NCBI GenBank assembly: GCA_001916055.1
Contig: MNRR01000025.1
Span: 1-45,875 of the forward strand
Source of the DNA: Clostridium sp. 28_12
Lineage (GTDB): Bacteria > Bacillota > Clostridia > TANB77 > CAG-508
Length of the DNA: 45,875 nt
Direction of reading: 5' to 3'
Shown here: positions 26,740 through 36,147 of the stretch, piece after piece
Layout: every line of letters begins with the position of its first letter
Numbering within the stretch: position 1 is the first letter of the stretch
The notes under the pieces: model-generated
The model's database searches: none
What the model was told of the DNA's origin: nothing
What the model saw: the letters and a program-made list of their open reading frames with translations, nothing else
Translations under genes and position numbers: made by a program

Positions 26740-28435
26740 ACGTTTTATATTTACATGCATATTTGTATTATTACTTTCAATTTGTTCTTATCAATTTTTT
26801 TGTCCTATATATTTAGCTGATGAAATTATTGTTTCTTTTGGATTACATCCATCTGATATTTGTTATGATAACCCTATACTTTGGAAATATTTAAAAACAA
26901 GTTTCATATTTTTCTACCTATTCTCTAATGTAGTCATTTTAAACTCTTTAATTTCAAGATTTAATATTTTCAAAGGTTCTGAAAAACTTTCTAATAATTC
27001 AAGAATAAATTTAGAAAATAATTCAAATAGAAATAACTCCTCCTTACAATTATTAATCGGTCAAAATATTTCTACAAATCAAAAAACTTACATTCCAGAA
27101 TCTGGTTTGTATCAAAATTTTTTAATTACAGGGACAATTGGAACAGGAAAAACAAGTTCTGCTATGTATCCTTTTACGGAACAATTTTTTAAGTATAATT
27201 CTCTTAATCCAAACAATAAATTAGGTATTTTAATATTAGATGTAAAAGGAAATTATTTCAAACAAGTCAAACAATTTGCTTCAAAATATCATTTAGAAAA
27301 AGATATACTAGAAATTGGCTTAGATTCAAAAATCCGTTATAATCCATTGCATAAGCCAAATTTAACTCCTATAGTTTTAGCAAATCGTTTAAAAACTATT
27401 CTACTACTTTTTTCTGAAAATAATTCTGAATCATTCTGGTTAGACAAAGCAGAACAAATTTTGGCAGAATGCATTAAATTGTGTAGATTATATAATAATG
27501 GTTATGTTACATTTATTGAACTTCACAAGCTTGTTATAGAACCAAATTATTATAAATCAAAAATTGAAGTGTTAAAAAAATTATTTTATGAATCAAAATT
27601 ATCCCACAAACAAATATATGAATTAAACAGCGCCTTAGAATTTTTTGAAAAAGAATTTAATTCTCTTGACCCTAGAACTTTAGCAATTTTAAGGTCTGAA
27701 ATTTCTCGAATAACAAATATTTTTGTCTCGGATTATAAAATTTCTAAAATTTTTTGTCCAGAAAAAAAAGATTTAAATTTTAAGGGATTTTCTTCTATGA
27801 TTAAAAATGGAAAAATTGTAGTTCTTAATATGAATATCGCTGAATATAAAAACCTCTCAAAAATAATTGCAGCATATTTAAAATTAGATTTTCAATCAGA
27901 AGTAATGTATAACTTATCACATTCGAAAATAAAAACTACAGTTTTTATATGTGATGAATATGCAGAATATGTTAATAAAACCGATGCTGACTTTTTTTCT
28001 CTTAGTCGTGAGGCAAAATGTATTAATATTGTTTCAACTCAAAGCTATTCTTCTTTGAAAAACTCTTTAAAAGATGAAAATGCCGTAAAAGTAATTATTC
28101 AAAATCTTATTAACAAAATCTGGTTTAGAACTGATGACATTTTCACAATTGAAGAAGCTCAAAAACAACTAGGAAAAGAAGAAAAAATTCACACATCTAG
28201 AGCAATTTCAGAAAATGCCAAAGAAACAAAATTCAATTATATTACAAATTCTTTAAATTCTCAAAATTCGAGCATTACAGAAAGTTTTAATACATATACA
28301 CAAAAAGATTTTATGTATGATACTAACTTTTTTACACAAGAATTGGAAACATTTTCAGCCCTTACTTTTTTATCTGATGGTTTTCATATAATAAGTCCGA
28401 GCAAATTGAAAATGCTTCCATATTTTAAAAAATAG
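26714..28435 (+). CDS. VirD4/TraG-type coupling ATPase
   Basis: Two N-terminal membrane segments (about 10-27 and 60-80) precede a TraG/VirD4 ATPase. Walker A is GTIGTGKTSS (about 140-149), a second conserved strand is LILDVKGNY, Walker B is VFICDEYAEY (about 410-419), and the segment LSREAKCINIVSTQSY follows as in coupling proteins. The product links substrate to the secretion channel and drives transfer. The ATG at 26714 has no ribosome site. An AGGAG (26722-26726) lies 8 nt before an in-frame ATT at 26735, giving an N-terminus of the type KRFIFTCIFV, so an AUU start is likely. No relaxase is nearby. Confidence 0.85.
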   Translation: MKTGVIFIKRFIFTCIFVLLLSICSYQFFCPIYLADEIIVSFGLHPSDICYDNPILWKYLKTSFIFFYLFSNVVILNSLISRFNIFKGSEKLSNNSRINLENNSNRNNSSLQLLIGQNISTNQKTYIPESGLYQNFLITGTIGTGKTSSAMYPFTEQFFKYNSLNPNNKLGILILDVKGNYFKQVKQFASKYHLEKDILEIGLDSKIRYNPLHKPNLTPIVLANRLKTILLLFSENNSESFWLDKAEQILAECIKLCRLYNNGYVTFIELHKLVIEPNYYKSKIEVLKKLFYESKLSHKQIYELNSALEFFEKEFNSLDPRTLAILRSEISRITNIFVSDYKISKIFCPEKKDLNFKGFSSMIKNGKIVVLNMNIAEYKNLSKIIAAYLKLDFQSEVMYNLSHSKIKTTVFICDEYAEYVNKTDADFFSLSREAKCINIVSTQSYSSLKNSLKDENAVKVIIQNLINKIWFRTDDIFTIEEAQKQLGKEEKIHTSRAISENAKETKFNYITNSLNSQNSSITESFNTYTQKDFMYDTNFFTQELETFSALTFLSDGFHIISPSKLKMLPYFKK

Positions 28436-28487
28436 GTTTTATGAATTTCCAAAAAATTCAAATTTTATAAAAGGATGGTTTAAAAAA

Positions 28488-28805
28488 ATGAAAAAAATAT
28501 TATGTATTGTTGTTTTAGCTACATATCTTATACTTGCACTCTCTACCACTGTTTTTGGAGCCACACCAAAACTAGTTAATAAGTTAAATAGCGCTTTCGA
28601 AGACATAGAAAGTTGGATTATAAAAATATCTACTCCTGCAGCTGCAGTCGCTGTTTGTACTGGGGCACTAATGAGAAAATTTAGCTTTGGTGATGAAGAA
28701 AAAATTAGAACAGGAAAAAAATTGATAACAGGTTCCTTATTTTCTTATGCTTTTATTTTAGCAATAGATTTAATATTATCTGCAATTCAGTCATTAATTG
28801 GTTAG
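28488..28805 (+). CDS. VirB2/TrbC-like pilin precursor
   Basis: The 105-aa protein has a signal peptide (MKKILCIVVLATYLILAL, cleavage near VFGA), a short polar loop, then two hydrophobic segments (about 48-62 and 83-103) separated by a basic and glycine-rich turn (KIRTGKKLITG). This is the architecture of VirB2 and TrbC pilins. The ribosome site is AAGGATGG. It lies between the coupling ATPase and a VirB6-like gene, which supports the call. Sequence identity to any known pilin is not claimed. Confidence 0.7.
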   Translation: MKKILCIVVLATYLILALSTTVFGATPKLVNKLNSAFEDIESWIIKISTPAAAVAVCTGALMRKFSFGDEEKIRTGKKLITGSLFSYAFILAIDLILSAIQSLIG

Positions 28806-28813
28806 GTGATTAA

Positions 28814-29689
28814 ATGGAAAATAATTTTAATATCACAGCTAACATCATCGAAGCAATTAATACAATTTTAAGCAATCTTTTTTCTTCAATTGATGAAAGT
28901 ATCTATTCCATTCTTGATGATATAACCTTTGTTAATTCAGATATAATAAATGATTCATATTTTGAAAAAATCTTAGGAACTTCAACATCTAATGGAATTT
29001 TACTAATTGCAAATTCGTTATTATTTGGTGTTTTATTATATTATTCAATAAAATTATTATTTGCACATTTTACTTACCAACAAGTTGAAAACCCTAAACA
29101 ATTTATATTTAAACTTATCATTTGGGGAATTTGCATTAATTCTTCTTATTTTTTTATAGAGCAATTTTTAAATATAATTTCAAATATTTCTTTAGCTATC
29201 AGAAGTATTGGCGAGGATTTATTCCATAAAAGTATTTGTTTTTCTGAATTAATTTCAGAACTAAATTCCAGCTTTAATACAGATTCTTCGCTTGACATTT
29301 TCTCCTTAGATGGCATAATAAAAGCTTCTCTTACTACATCTTTATTAAATCTTGTATTTACATATTCTTTCAGATATGTAATGTTAAAAATATTTATATT
29401 ACTTACTCCTTTTGCTATTTTGTCATTAGTTTTAGAAAGCACTTCTTGGTTCTTCAAGGCTTGGAGCAAAAATCTATTTTCATTGCTATTTATACAAATA
29501 ATTGTTGCAATTGTATTATTAATACTATTTTCTATGGATTATTCTTCAAATAATTTATTAACCAAATTTATATATATAGGTGCAATGTATACTTTAATAA
29601 AATCAAATTCTTTTGTGCGTGATTTTATAGGTGGTGTTTCCACAACTTTTACTCAAAATGTGGAAAACATTTTCAAAAAAACACATTAA
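28814..29689 (+). CDS. VirB6/TrbL-like polytopic channel protein
   Basis: The 291-aa protein has five or six membrane segments (around residues 60-78, 98-115, 175-200, 205-222, 230-250 and 255-270) and an extracytoplasmic N-terminal region, and keeps the central aromatic-rich block near STSWFFKAWSKN seen in VirB6/TrbL relatives. It starts 8 nt after the pilin stop with an AGGTG ribosome site, so translation is probably coupled. It would form part of the inner-membrane channel. Confidence 0.65.
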   Translation: MENNFNITANIIEAINTILSNLFSSIDESIYSILDDITFVNSDIINDSYFEKILGTSTSNGILLIANSLLFGVLLYYSIKLLFAHFTYQQVENPKQFIFKLIIWGICINSSYFFIEQFLNIISNISLAIRSIGEDLFHKSICFSELISELNSSFNTDSSLDIFSLDGIIKASLTTSLLNLVFTYSFRYVMLKIFILLTPFAILSLVLESTSWFFKAWSKNLFSLLFIQIIVAIVLLILFSMDYSSNNLLTKFIYIGAMYTLIKSNSFVRDFIGGVSTTFTQNVENIFKKTH

Positions 29690-29714
29690 TTATATTTTAG
29701 AAAGGAGTTTTTAA

Positions 29715-29999
29715 ATGAAATTTATATTTCCGCAAAATTATAATTTTAAAAATAAACTTTTAGGAATAATTGATTATTCTACAGCTTTTTTTAATATCTT
29801 TTGGTATGTAATTATTTTTATACTATTACATTTTTTTATTAAAAACTGGAATATTAAAATTTTTATTTTTATATCCTTATGTTTTCCTCTAACTATTTTT
29901 AGCATTGTTGGTTTTAATGGTGAACCTATTTTATATGTATTTAATTATATTTTAAAATATATTTTTCGTCCTAAATTATATTTATTTAAAAAATATTAA
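29715..29999 (+). CDS. PrgI/VirB3-like membrane protein
   Basis: The 94-aa protein starts MKFIFPQNYNFKNKLLGIIDY, the form usual for PrgI/VirB3 proteins, followed by two adjacent membrane segments (about 23-42 and 46-62) and a basic C-terminus. VirB3 proteins pair with the VirB4 ATPase, which here lies about 6 kb away on the other strand (36134-37924). The ribosome site is AAAGGAG. It is the last gene before the terminator. Confidence 0.65.
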   Translation: MKFIFPQNYNFKNKLLGIIDYSTAFFNIFWYVIIFILLHFFIKNWNIKIFIFISLCFPLTIFSIVGFNGEPILYVFNYILKYIFRPKLYLFKKY

Positions 30000-30002
30000 A
30001 AC

Positions 30003-30056
30003 TTCTGAAAATACTACTTACTTAAATTAGTAAGTAGTGTTTTCGGAAATTTTTTT
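30003..30056 (+). terminator. Terminator of the secretion operon
   Basis: A 20-bp stem with two G-U pairs, a 6-nt loop (TAAATT) and a T run end the transcript 4 nt after the last stop codon. Confidence 0.9.
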
Positions 30057-30079
30057 ATTATTTTTATTTCATTTTTCAC

Positions 30080-30108
30080 TTGATTTTTCTTCTTAAATTA
30101 TATATAAT
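30080..30108 (+). promoter_or_regulatory. Promoter of dnaD-dnaI operon
   Basis: TTGATT and TATAAT are 17 bp apart. The leader, about 70 nt, contains the palindrome at 30134-30156. Confidence 0.65.
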
Positions 30109-30133
30109 TCTTCTTAGTTTATTATAGGGGGTT

Positions 30134-30156
30134 TAGTTTAAAAATGTTTTAAACTA
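30134..30156 (+). promoter_or_regulatory. Perfect palindrome in the dnaD leader
   Basis: TAGTTTAAAA and TTTTAAACTA flank a 3-nt ATG spacer. The 10-bp arms lie just downstream of the expected start of transcription, fitting either a repressor operator or an mRNA hairpin. No matching regulator is identified. Confidence 0.5.
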
Positions 30157-30185
30157 TTTATTCCTTAAGGGGGAGGAATGATACA

Positions 30186-31241
30186 ATGAAATTAGAACAA
30201 CCGGAATTGCCATTATTATTCTCAGAAACTGTCGTTCCTGACATCTTTTTTGCAGAACACTTATCACAAATGCCTTCAAGTAGTGTTAAAGTTTATTTAT
30301 ATATAATATTTTTATCTAAATATAAAAAAGATATAAAATTAAATGATTTATCAAAAAAATTAGCATTACCTTTAAAAGATATAAATGATTCTATTACATA
30401 TTTGGAATCAAATGATTTAATTATAAGAAAAACAACTGGATATGTAGTAGCAAACCTACAAGAACAAGTTTTAAACAAATTATATAAGCCAAACTTAACA
30501 ATTTCGGCGGAAAAAGTAGCTGATGTTGCTAAAAATAAAGAGCGTGCAAAAGTAATTGAGCATATAAATAATGCATATTTCCAAGGTATAATGGGACCAT
30601 CTTGGTATAACGATATTGATTTGTGGTTTACAAAGTATAATTTCGATGACCAGGTTATGATTGCTCTTTTTGATTACTGTTTTAAACGTTCTGCCCTTCA
30701 CAAAAAATATGTGCAAACAGTAGCAGAAGCATGGGGAAATAACAAGATTCAAACTTGGAATGACCTGGATTTATATTATCAAAAACAAGAAAAATTAGTA
30801 AAAATTAAAAAATCAATTGCAAAAAAACTTGGAAAACAGTCGCTTACACAATACGAAGAGGCATATATAGAAAAATGGGTTATTGACTTCGGTTATGACT
30901 TAAATATTATTGAAATAGCCTTAAAAAGAAGTGTATTCAAGTCAAACCCAACATTCGAATATTTCAATAATATAATAACAAATTGGCATGATAGAAATCT
31001 AAAAACACCAGATGAAATTCTTGCATTTATAGAGCAAAGAAATAAACAAAATAAAGAAACTAAAAAGTTAGAAAAACAAGTTGCAAAAGCATCTTTTGAC
31101 CAAAGACAATATGATAACTTAGCATTTTTATATGCAAACCAAGGAAATTCTCCAATGGGATTTCCAGATAATTCAAATTATACTGAGTCAAAAATATCTG
31201 CATCACTATATTCTAACATAGAAGGAGATATAAATGTCTAA
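30186..31241 (+). CDS. dnaD: DnaD-family primosome protein
   Basis: The 351-aa protein has an N-terminal winged-helix region (about 1-100) and two DnaD_2-type helical domains (about 125-205 and 215-285). The second ends in the YxxxIxxxW-like signature of DnaD/DnaB proteins (FNNIITNWHDRNLKT). In Firmicutes such proteins remodel oriC with DnaA and help load the replicative helicase. The gene overlaps dnaI by 8 nt and has a GGGGGAGG ribosome site. It may combine the roles of DnaD and DnaB, as no second paralog is seen here. Confidence 0.8.
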   Translation: MKLEQPELPLLFSETVVPDIFFAEHLSQMPSSSVKVYLYIIFLSKYKKDIKLNDLSKKLALPLKDINDSITYLESNDLIIRKTTGYVVANLQEQVLNKLYKPNLTISAEKVADVAKNKERAKVIEHINNAYFQGIMGPSWYNDIDLWFTKYNFDDQVMIALFDYCFKRSALHKKYVQTVAEAWGNNKIQTWNDLDLYYQKQEKLVKIKKSIAKKLGKQSLTQYEEAYIEKWVIDFGYDLNIIEIALKRSVFKSNPTFEYFNNIITNWHDRNLKTPDEILAFIEQRNKQNKETKKLEKQVAKASFDQRQYDNLAFLYANQGNSPMGFPDNSNYTESKISASLYSNIEGDINV

Positions 31242-32244
31242 CGAAATTTTATCAGATTTATTATTAGAATATGACCAAAAAAAACGCAAAGCAGAACTTG
31301 ATTTAGAAAAACGTAAACAAGAACTTTATGAAAAAGTTCCTCGACTCCAAGAAATTGAAGATTCTCTAAATACCTTTGCAATTACAACAACTAAAAATAT
31401 CTTAAATGGAAATACAACTTCATTTAATGAATTAACTTCAAAAGTTGAAAACCTAAAAAAAGAAAAAGAAAAAATTTTACAAAATAACGATATCCCAAAA
31501 GAATTTTTGGAACCTTATTATGAATGTAAAATTTGTAAAGATACCGGATATATTCAAACACAAAATTCAGCATCTGCAATGTGTCCATGTTTAAAGCAAA
31601 AATTATTAGATATATCTTATAATAAATCTAATATATCAAATTTAAGCAAGGAAAATTTCGAAACATTTAATATTAATATTTTTTCAGATTCAATAAACTC
31701 TGAAAAATATAGATTAAATATTTCACCTCGTAATAATATTATTAATATAAAATCAAAATGTATTGAATTTGTTAATAATTTTGATAATCCTGATACTAAA
31801 AACTTATTATTCACAGGTAATACAGGACTTGGAAAAACTTTTATGAGTAACTGCATTGCAAATGAATTAATTAAAAAAGGAAAAAACGTACTTTATCAAA
31901 CGGCTCCTGTTTTATTAGAAACCGTAATTGATAATAAAATGAATAAATATAAAAATTCCAAACAAGATAATTTTTATAAAAACGTTTTAGAAGCTGATTT
32001 ATTAATCATTGATGATCTTGGAACCGAATGTTTAAATAGTATGAAATTAAGTGAATTATTTACAATTTTAAATACGCGTTTACTTAATTTAAATAATAAA
32101 GTAACTAAAACAATTATTTCTACTAATTTAGGTATAAATAATATTTTTAGAAATTATGAAGAACGTATTGGGTCTCGTATTGCTGGATTCTATGATATTT
32201 ATTATTTTTTCGGTGATGACTTAAGACTTAGTACAAAACATTAA
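31234..32244 (+). CDS. dnaI: DnaI/DnaC-type helicase loader
   Basis: The 336-aa protein has a coiled N-terminal domain with a zinc-binding cluster (CKIC ... CPC, about 93-118), then an AAA+ domain with Walker A GNTGLGKT (about 197-204) and Walker B LLIIDDLGTE, sensor-1 STNL and a terminal Arg-rich GSRI segment. This is the DnaI architecture. It loads the replicative helicase at oriC and is translated with dnaD, a pair common in Firmicutes. Confidence 0.85.
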   Translation: MSNEILSDLLLEYDQKKRKAELDLEKRKQELYEKVPRLQEIEDSLNTFAITTTKNILNGNTTSFNELTSKVENLKKEKEKILQNNDIPKEFLEPYYECKICKDTGYIQTQNSASAMCPCLKQKLLDISYNKSNISNLSKENFETFNINIFSDSINSEKYRLNISPRNNIINIKSKCIEFVNNFDNPDTKNLLFTGNTGLGKTFMSNCIANELIKKGKNVLYQTAPVLLETVIDNKMNKYKNSKQDNFYKNVLEADLLIIDDLGTECLNSMKLSELFTILNTRLLNLNNKVTKTIISTNLGINNIFRNYEERIGSRIAGFYDIYYFFGDDLRLSTKH

Positions 32245-32307
32245 ATTAGCCAAAAAGCATAAAAATAAAATATTATTTTATCTTGCTTTTTATATAAAAT
32301 TTTCTAC

Positions 32308-32340
32308 AAAAAAGATTGTCAGATAAAGACAATCTTTTTT
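32308..32340. terminator. Bidirectional terminator between dnaI and gyrA
   Basis: A 13-bp stem (AAAAAAGATTGTC with GACAATCTTTTTT) with a 7-nt loop lies between the convergent genes. Confidence 0.9.
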
Positions 32341-32376
32341 ATATTTTTATATATAAAGAAAATTTTTCATGTTTTC

Positions 32377-34833
32377 TTATTTTTCATCTTCTTCAACCTC
32401 TGCTATTTCTGGAGTCAATGTTTCCATACTAACCACTTTTCCTCCATCTGTTGTTCTCATTAAAGTAACACCTTGCGTTGAACGTCCTAAAACACTTATA
32501 TCTTTAACTTTAAGTCTTATTATTGTACCTTTATCTGTTATAAGCATTACATCTTCATCATCTGTTGCAATCCTTGCACCAACTAGTTTTCCTGTTTTTT
32601 GAGTTACTTTATATGTTATTACTCCTTTACCTCCACGAATTTGTACTCTATATTCATCAAGTTCTGTTCTCTTACCAAATCCATTTTCAGTAATTGCAAG
32701 CAATGTTGCTTTTCCTCCTGATATTATTGATTCCATTCCAATTACTTCATCATCCTCATCAATTCTAATTCCTATAACACCTTGAGAAACTCTACCAATT
32801 GGACGTACGTCTTTTTCATCAAAAGTAATACACATACCATTTCTTGTAACAAGTACAACATTGTCTTCCCCATCTGTTAGTCTTACAGCAATAAGTTCAT
32901 CATCTTCTTTTAATGTTATTCCTTGTAAACCTGTTTTACGAGCAGAATTATATTCAGCAAGTGCAGTTTTCTTTATTAAACCATTCTTTGTTGCCATTAA
33001 TAAATATTTACCTTCTGCAAAATTTTGAATTGGTATAACTGCAGAAACTTTTTCTCCTGCGTCTAAACTTAATAAGTTTACAATTGCTGTTCCCCTAGCA
33101 GTTCTACCAGCTTCTGGAACTTCGTATCCTCTTAATTTGTATAATTTACCTTTATTTGTAAAGAATAATATTGTATCATGAGTTGAAGCTGTAAATATTT
33201 GTTTTACAAAATCTTCTTCTCTTGTTGCAATTCCTGTTATTCCTTTTCCTCCACGTTTTTGGCTTCTATATGTGTCAATTGGCATCCTCTTAATATATCC
33301 AAAATGTGTTAAGGCAATAACTGTTTGTTCCTCTTTTATTAAGTCATCTATATCTATTTCACCTTCAGCAGCAACAATTTTTGTTTTTCTATCATCTCCA
33401 AATTTATCTCTTATTTCAATAAGTTCTTCTTTTATGATATCAAATACTAATTTTTCACTATTTAAAATAGCTCTTAAATGTTCGATTAATTCCATTAATT
33501 GTTTATATTCTTCTTCAATTTTTTCACGTTGCAAACCAGATAATGTTTTTAATCTCATATCCAATATTGCTTGTGCTTGAATATCTGTTAAACCAAATCT
33601 TTCAATTAATCTTTCCTTAGCATCATCATAAGAGCTACGGATTATTGCTATTACTTCATCAATATTATCAATTGCGATTCTTAGTCCTTCTAATATATGT
33701 GCTCTTGCAAGCGCTTTGTCTAAATCAAATTGTGTTCTTCTTAAAATTACAGTTTTTCTATGTTCTATATAACAATCTAAACATTGTCTTAATGTTAAAA
33801 CTTTTGGTTCTCCATCAACAAGTGCTAACATGATAACCCCAAATGTATCTTGCATTTGAGTATTTTTGTATAATTGATTTAATACAACTTGAGGATTAGC
33901 ATCTCTTTTTAATTCCATAACAATTCTTACTTTTTCTTTTCTGTCAGATTCGTCACGCATTTCAGAGATACCCTCTATTCTCTTTTCTCTTGCAAGTCTT
34001 GCAATATTTTCAATTAAACGAGCTTTATTTACTTGATATGGTAATGATGAAACAATTATTCTTTGTCTGTTTCCACTCATTTCTTCAATTTCAGCTTCAG
34101 CTCTCATTATTATTTTTCCTCTTCCTGTTTTATAGGCTTCTTTAATTCCTTCTAATCCTAGAATTAATCCACCTGTTGGAAAATCTGGTCCTTTAATTAT
34201 TTGTATTAATTCATCATCTGTTACATTATCATCATCAATTATTTTTATAATACCATTTATTACTTCTGTTAAATTGTGTGGTGGTATATTTGTTGCCATA
34301 CCTACGGCAATCCCTGATGAACCATTAACTAATAATGCTGGTATTTTTGCTGGTAAAACAGTTGGTTCTTGCAATCTGTCATCATAGTTTGGCATAAAAT
34401 CTACTGTATTTTTTTCAATATCTACTAACATTTGCTCTGCTATTTTTGACATTCTTGCTTCAGTATACCTCATTGCGGCAGCTCCATCACCATCTATTGA
34501 ACCGAAATTACCATGTCCATCAATCAACATATATCTCATTGAAAAATCTTGTGCCATTCTTACCATTGCATCATATACAGAAGCATCACCATGTGGATGA
34601 TATCTTCCTAATACAGACCCAACTGTATTAGCACATTTCCTGTATGGCTTGTCTGATGTAATTCCATCTTCATGCATTGCATACAATATTCTTCTATGTA
34701 CAGGTTTTAAACCATCTCTTACATCTGGCAATGCTCTTGATACAATTACACTCATTGCATAATCAATGTAGGCAGTTCTCATTTCTTCTTCAATGTCTCT
34801 TTTTATTACATTTCCGTCTTGTCTTTCTTCCAT
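32377..34833 (-). CDS. gyrA: DNA gyrase subunit A
   Basis: The 818-aa protein is full length. The start MEERQDGNVIKRDIEEEMR is typical, the catalytic Tyr is Y123 (MRYTEARM), and the C-terminal beta-pinwheel carries a GyrA box (QKRGGKG). The quinolone region reads HPHGDASVYD: Ala84 stands where E. coli has Ser83, and Asp88 (E. coli Asp87) is kept. The ribosome site is AAGAGGTAG. Unlike in most Firmicutes, gyrA does not follow gyrB directly: about 4.3 kb of secretion and RNA genes separate them, although both are on the minus strand. Confidence 0.97.
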   Translation of the reverse strand: MEERQDGNVIKRDIEEEMRTAYIDYAMSVIVSRALPDVRDGLKPVHRRILYAMHEDGITSDKPYRKCANTVGSVLGRYHPHGDASVYDAMVRMAQDFSMRYMLIDGHGNFGSIDGDGAAAMRYTEARMSKIAEQMLVDIEKNTVDFMPNYDDRLQEPTVLPAKIPALLVNGSSGIAVGMATNIPPHNLTEVINGIIKIIDDDNVTDDELIQIIKGPDFPTGGLILGLEGIKEAYKTGRGKIIMRAEAEIEEMSGNRQRIIVSSLPYQVNKARLIENIARLAREKRIEGISEMRDESDRKEKVRIVMELKRDANPQVVLNQLYKNTQMQDTFGVIMLALVDGEPKVLTLRQCLDCYIEHRKTVILRRTQFDLDKALARAHILEGLRIAIDNIDEVIAIIRSSYDDAKERLIERFGLTDIQAQAILDMRLKTLSGLQREKIEEEYKQLMELIEHLRAILNSEKLVFDIIKEELIEIRDKFGDDRKTKIVAAEGEIDIDDLIKEEQTVIALTHFGYIKRMPIDTYRSQKRGGKGITGIATREEDFVKQIFTASTHDTILFFTNKGKLYKLRGYEVPEAGRTARGTAIVNLLSLDAGEKVSAVIPIQNFAEGKYLLMATKNGLIKKTALAEYNSARKTGLQGITLKEDDELIAVRLTDGEDNVVLVTRNGMCITFDEKDVRPIGRVSQGVIGIRIDEDDEVIGMESIISGGKATLLAITENGFGKRTELDEYRVQIRGGKGVITYKVTQKTGKLVGARIATDDEDVMLITDKGTIIRLKVKDISVLGRSTQGVTLMRTTDGGKVVSMETLTPEIAEVEEDEK

Positions 34834-34869
34834 AGTTTTCTACCTCTTTCTTTTTTCTTTTACTATTGT

Positions 34870-34898
34870 ATTATATTACACTAACGCTTATTTTGCAA
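34870..34898 (-). promoter_or_regulatory. gyrA promoter
   Basis: On the minus strand, TTGCAA and TATAAT are 17 bp apart. Having its own promoter fits the separation from gyrB. Confidence 0.65.
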
Positions 34899-35054
34899 GG
34901 ATTTTAGCAACTTTCTTTAAAATATTTAATTAAAATTTCCAATTGAATCCAGTATATTTTTTATATTTATGTATATCTTAAATATATGCTTTTTGCTTAT
35001 TATCTGTTAGCAAATTTCGCTATATAATTGTTAAAAAATTTGTGAGGTGAACAT

Positions 35055-35405
35055 ATGCAATTTAATCAAGAAGACATTGATATTGGAGAAAGATTACGCG
35101 GAATAAGAGAAAATATGCACATGACAAGAGAACAATTTTCTGAAAAAATTGATATTACTGATTCTTTCTTAGGACAAATTGAAAGAGGTGAACGTTCATT
35201 AAGTGTAAAAACATTAAAGAAAGTTGTAAAATATGCTGGCGTTTCTGCGGACTATTTATTATTTGGCAATCAAAATAATAATGAAGTAATTCAAAAGATA
35301 AATAATATTTTAACAGTAAATTCTGATATAACATCTGATTTTATTTATCATATTGTTATGTGTTCAAATGATTTTTGTAAAAAAATATTAGATGAAAATA
35401 AATAA
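35055..35405 (+). CDS. XRE-family transcriptional regulator
   Basis: The 116-aa protein has a Cro/CI-type helix-turn-helix (about residues 10-66: RLRGIRENMHMTREQFSEKI...DSFLGQIERGERS...YLLFG) and a short helical C-terminus. The ribosome site is GAGGTG. It is monocistronic and convergent with the VirB4 operon, so it may regulate that operon or the secretion genes; this is inferred from position only. An imperfect palindrome TAGC-N7-GCTA lies in its promoter region and could be an autoregulatory operator. Confidence 0.85.
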   Translation: MQFNQEDIDIGERLRGIRENMHMTREQFSEKIDITDSFLGQIERGERSLSVKTLKKVVKYAGVSADYLLFGNQNNNEVIQKINNILTVNSDITSDFIYHIVMCSNDFCKKILDENK

Positions 35406-35411
35406 TTATAT

Positions 35412-35456
35412 GAAAATTTAAGAATTTTTTATTATTTAGAAATTCTTAAATTTTTT
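35412..35456. terminator. Bidirectional terminator, XRE gene and VirB4 operon
   Basis: A 14-bp stem (AAATTTAAGAATTT with AAATTCTTAAATTT) with a 12-nt loop and flanking T runs ends both convergent units. Confidence 0.75.
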
Positions 35457-36147
35457 ATGCCAAATTTTTCGCTAATCTTTTTTCATCTTCTGCAATATTA
35501 AAATTTTTTCCATTATTTTTAATTAATTCATGAAGTGCTTTTACTTGTTTGGTTTCGTTTATTAAATTTTCTATCGGAACTATTTTTTCATATTGTTTTT
35601 CTATCTTTTTATATGCTTTCTCCATTCCATCAAAATCTTTGTTATTATAGCACTTTTTCCATTCACTCACTTCGCTTTCCATCTTTTTTACATATTCAAC
35701 TTGTTCATCTAATTCTTTTTTTATATTATTTGATACATTATTTAATAATACATTTTTTCCATTTTTTATTACATTTTTTATATCTCTATTTATATATCCT
35801 TTTTTGTATGCACTATTTATTACATTATCTAATACATCAGAAATGCTATCAACAATCCCACCATTTCCTATTGCAATCTTTACTTGTTCAATATTTTCAA
35901 AATTTCCTGTAAATATTCCAGCCGTACTCTTTCCAAAATTTACAGCTGAATTTATTGCAGTATCTATTCCTGTTTTTAATCCATTATTTAATAAAGAATT
36001 TTTTATATCAATAACTTGATTTTCTATTAGATCTGGTAATATTGCTCTTAGTCCAATATCAATTGCATAATTAATTGTTTTTCCAAAAGTATTATTAAAA
36101 AAATTATTTTTTTCATTTTCTATATTTAATCTATTATTTATTTCCAT
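35455..36147 (-). CDS. Unknown 230-aa helical protein in VirB4 operon
   Basis: I do not recognise a family. The sequence is Asn-, Lys- and Ile-rich, has no signal peptide or clear membrane segment, and is predicted helical, with a glycine-containing middle (about 60-100) and a coiled-coil-like C-terminal half (about 130-215). It overlaps the VirB4 gene by 14 nt and has an AAAGGA ribosome site, so it is almost certainly translated with it. It could be a soluble accessory factor or a secreted substrate of the system. Confidence 0.6.
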   Translation of the reverse strand: MEINNRLNIENEKNNFFNNTFGKTINYAIDIGLRAILPDLIENQVIDIKNSLLNNGLKTGIDTAINSAVNFGKSTAGIFTGNFENIEQVKIAIGNGGIVDSISDVLDNVINSAYKKGYINRDIKNVIKNGKNVLLNNVSNNIKKELDEQVEYVKKMESEVSEWKKCYNNKDFDGMEKAYKKIEKQYEKIVPIENLINETKQVKALHELIKNNGKNFNIAEDEKRLAKNLA

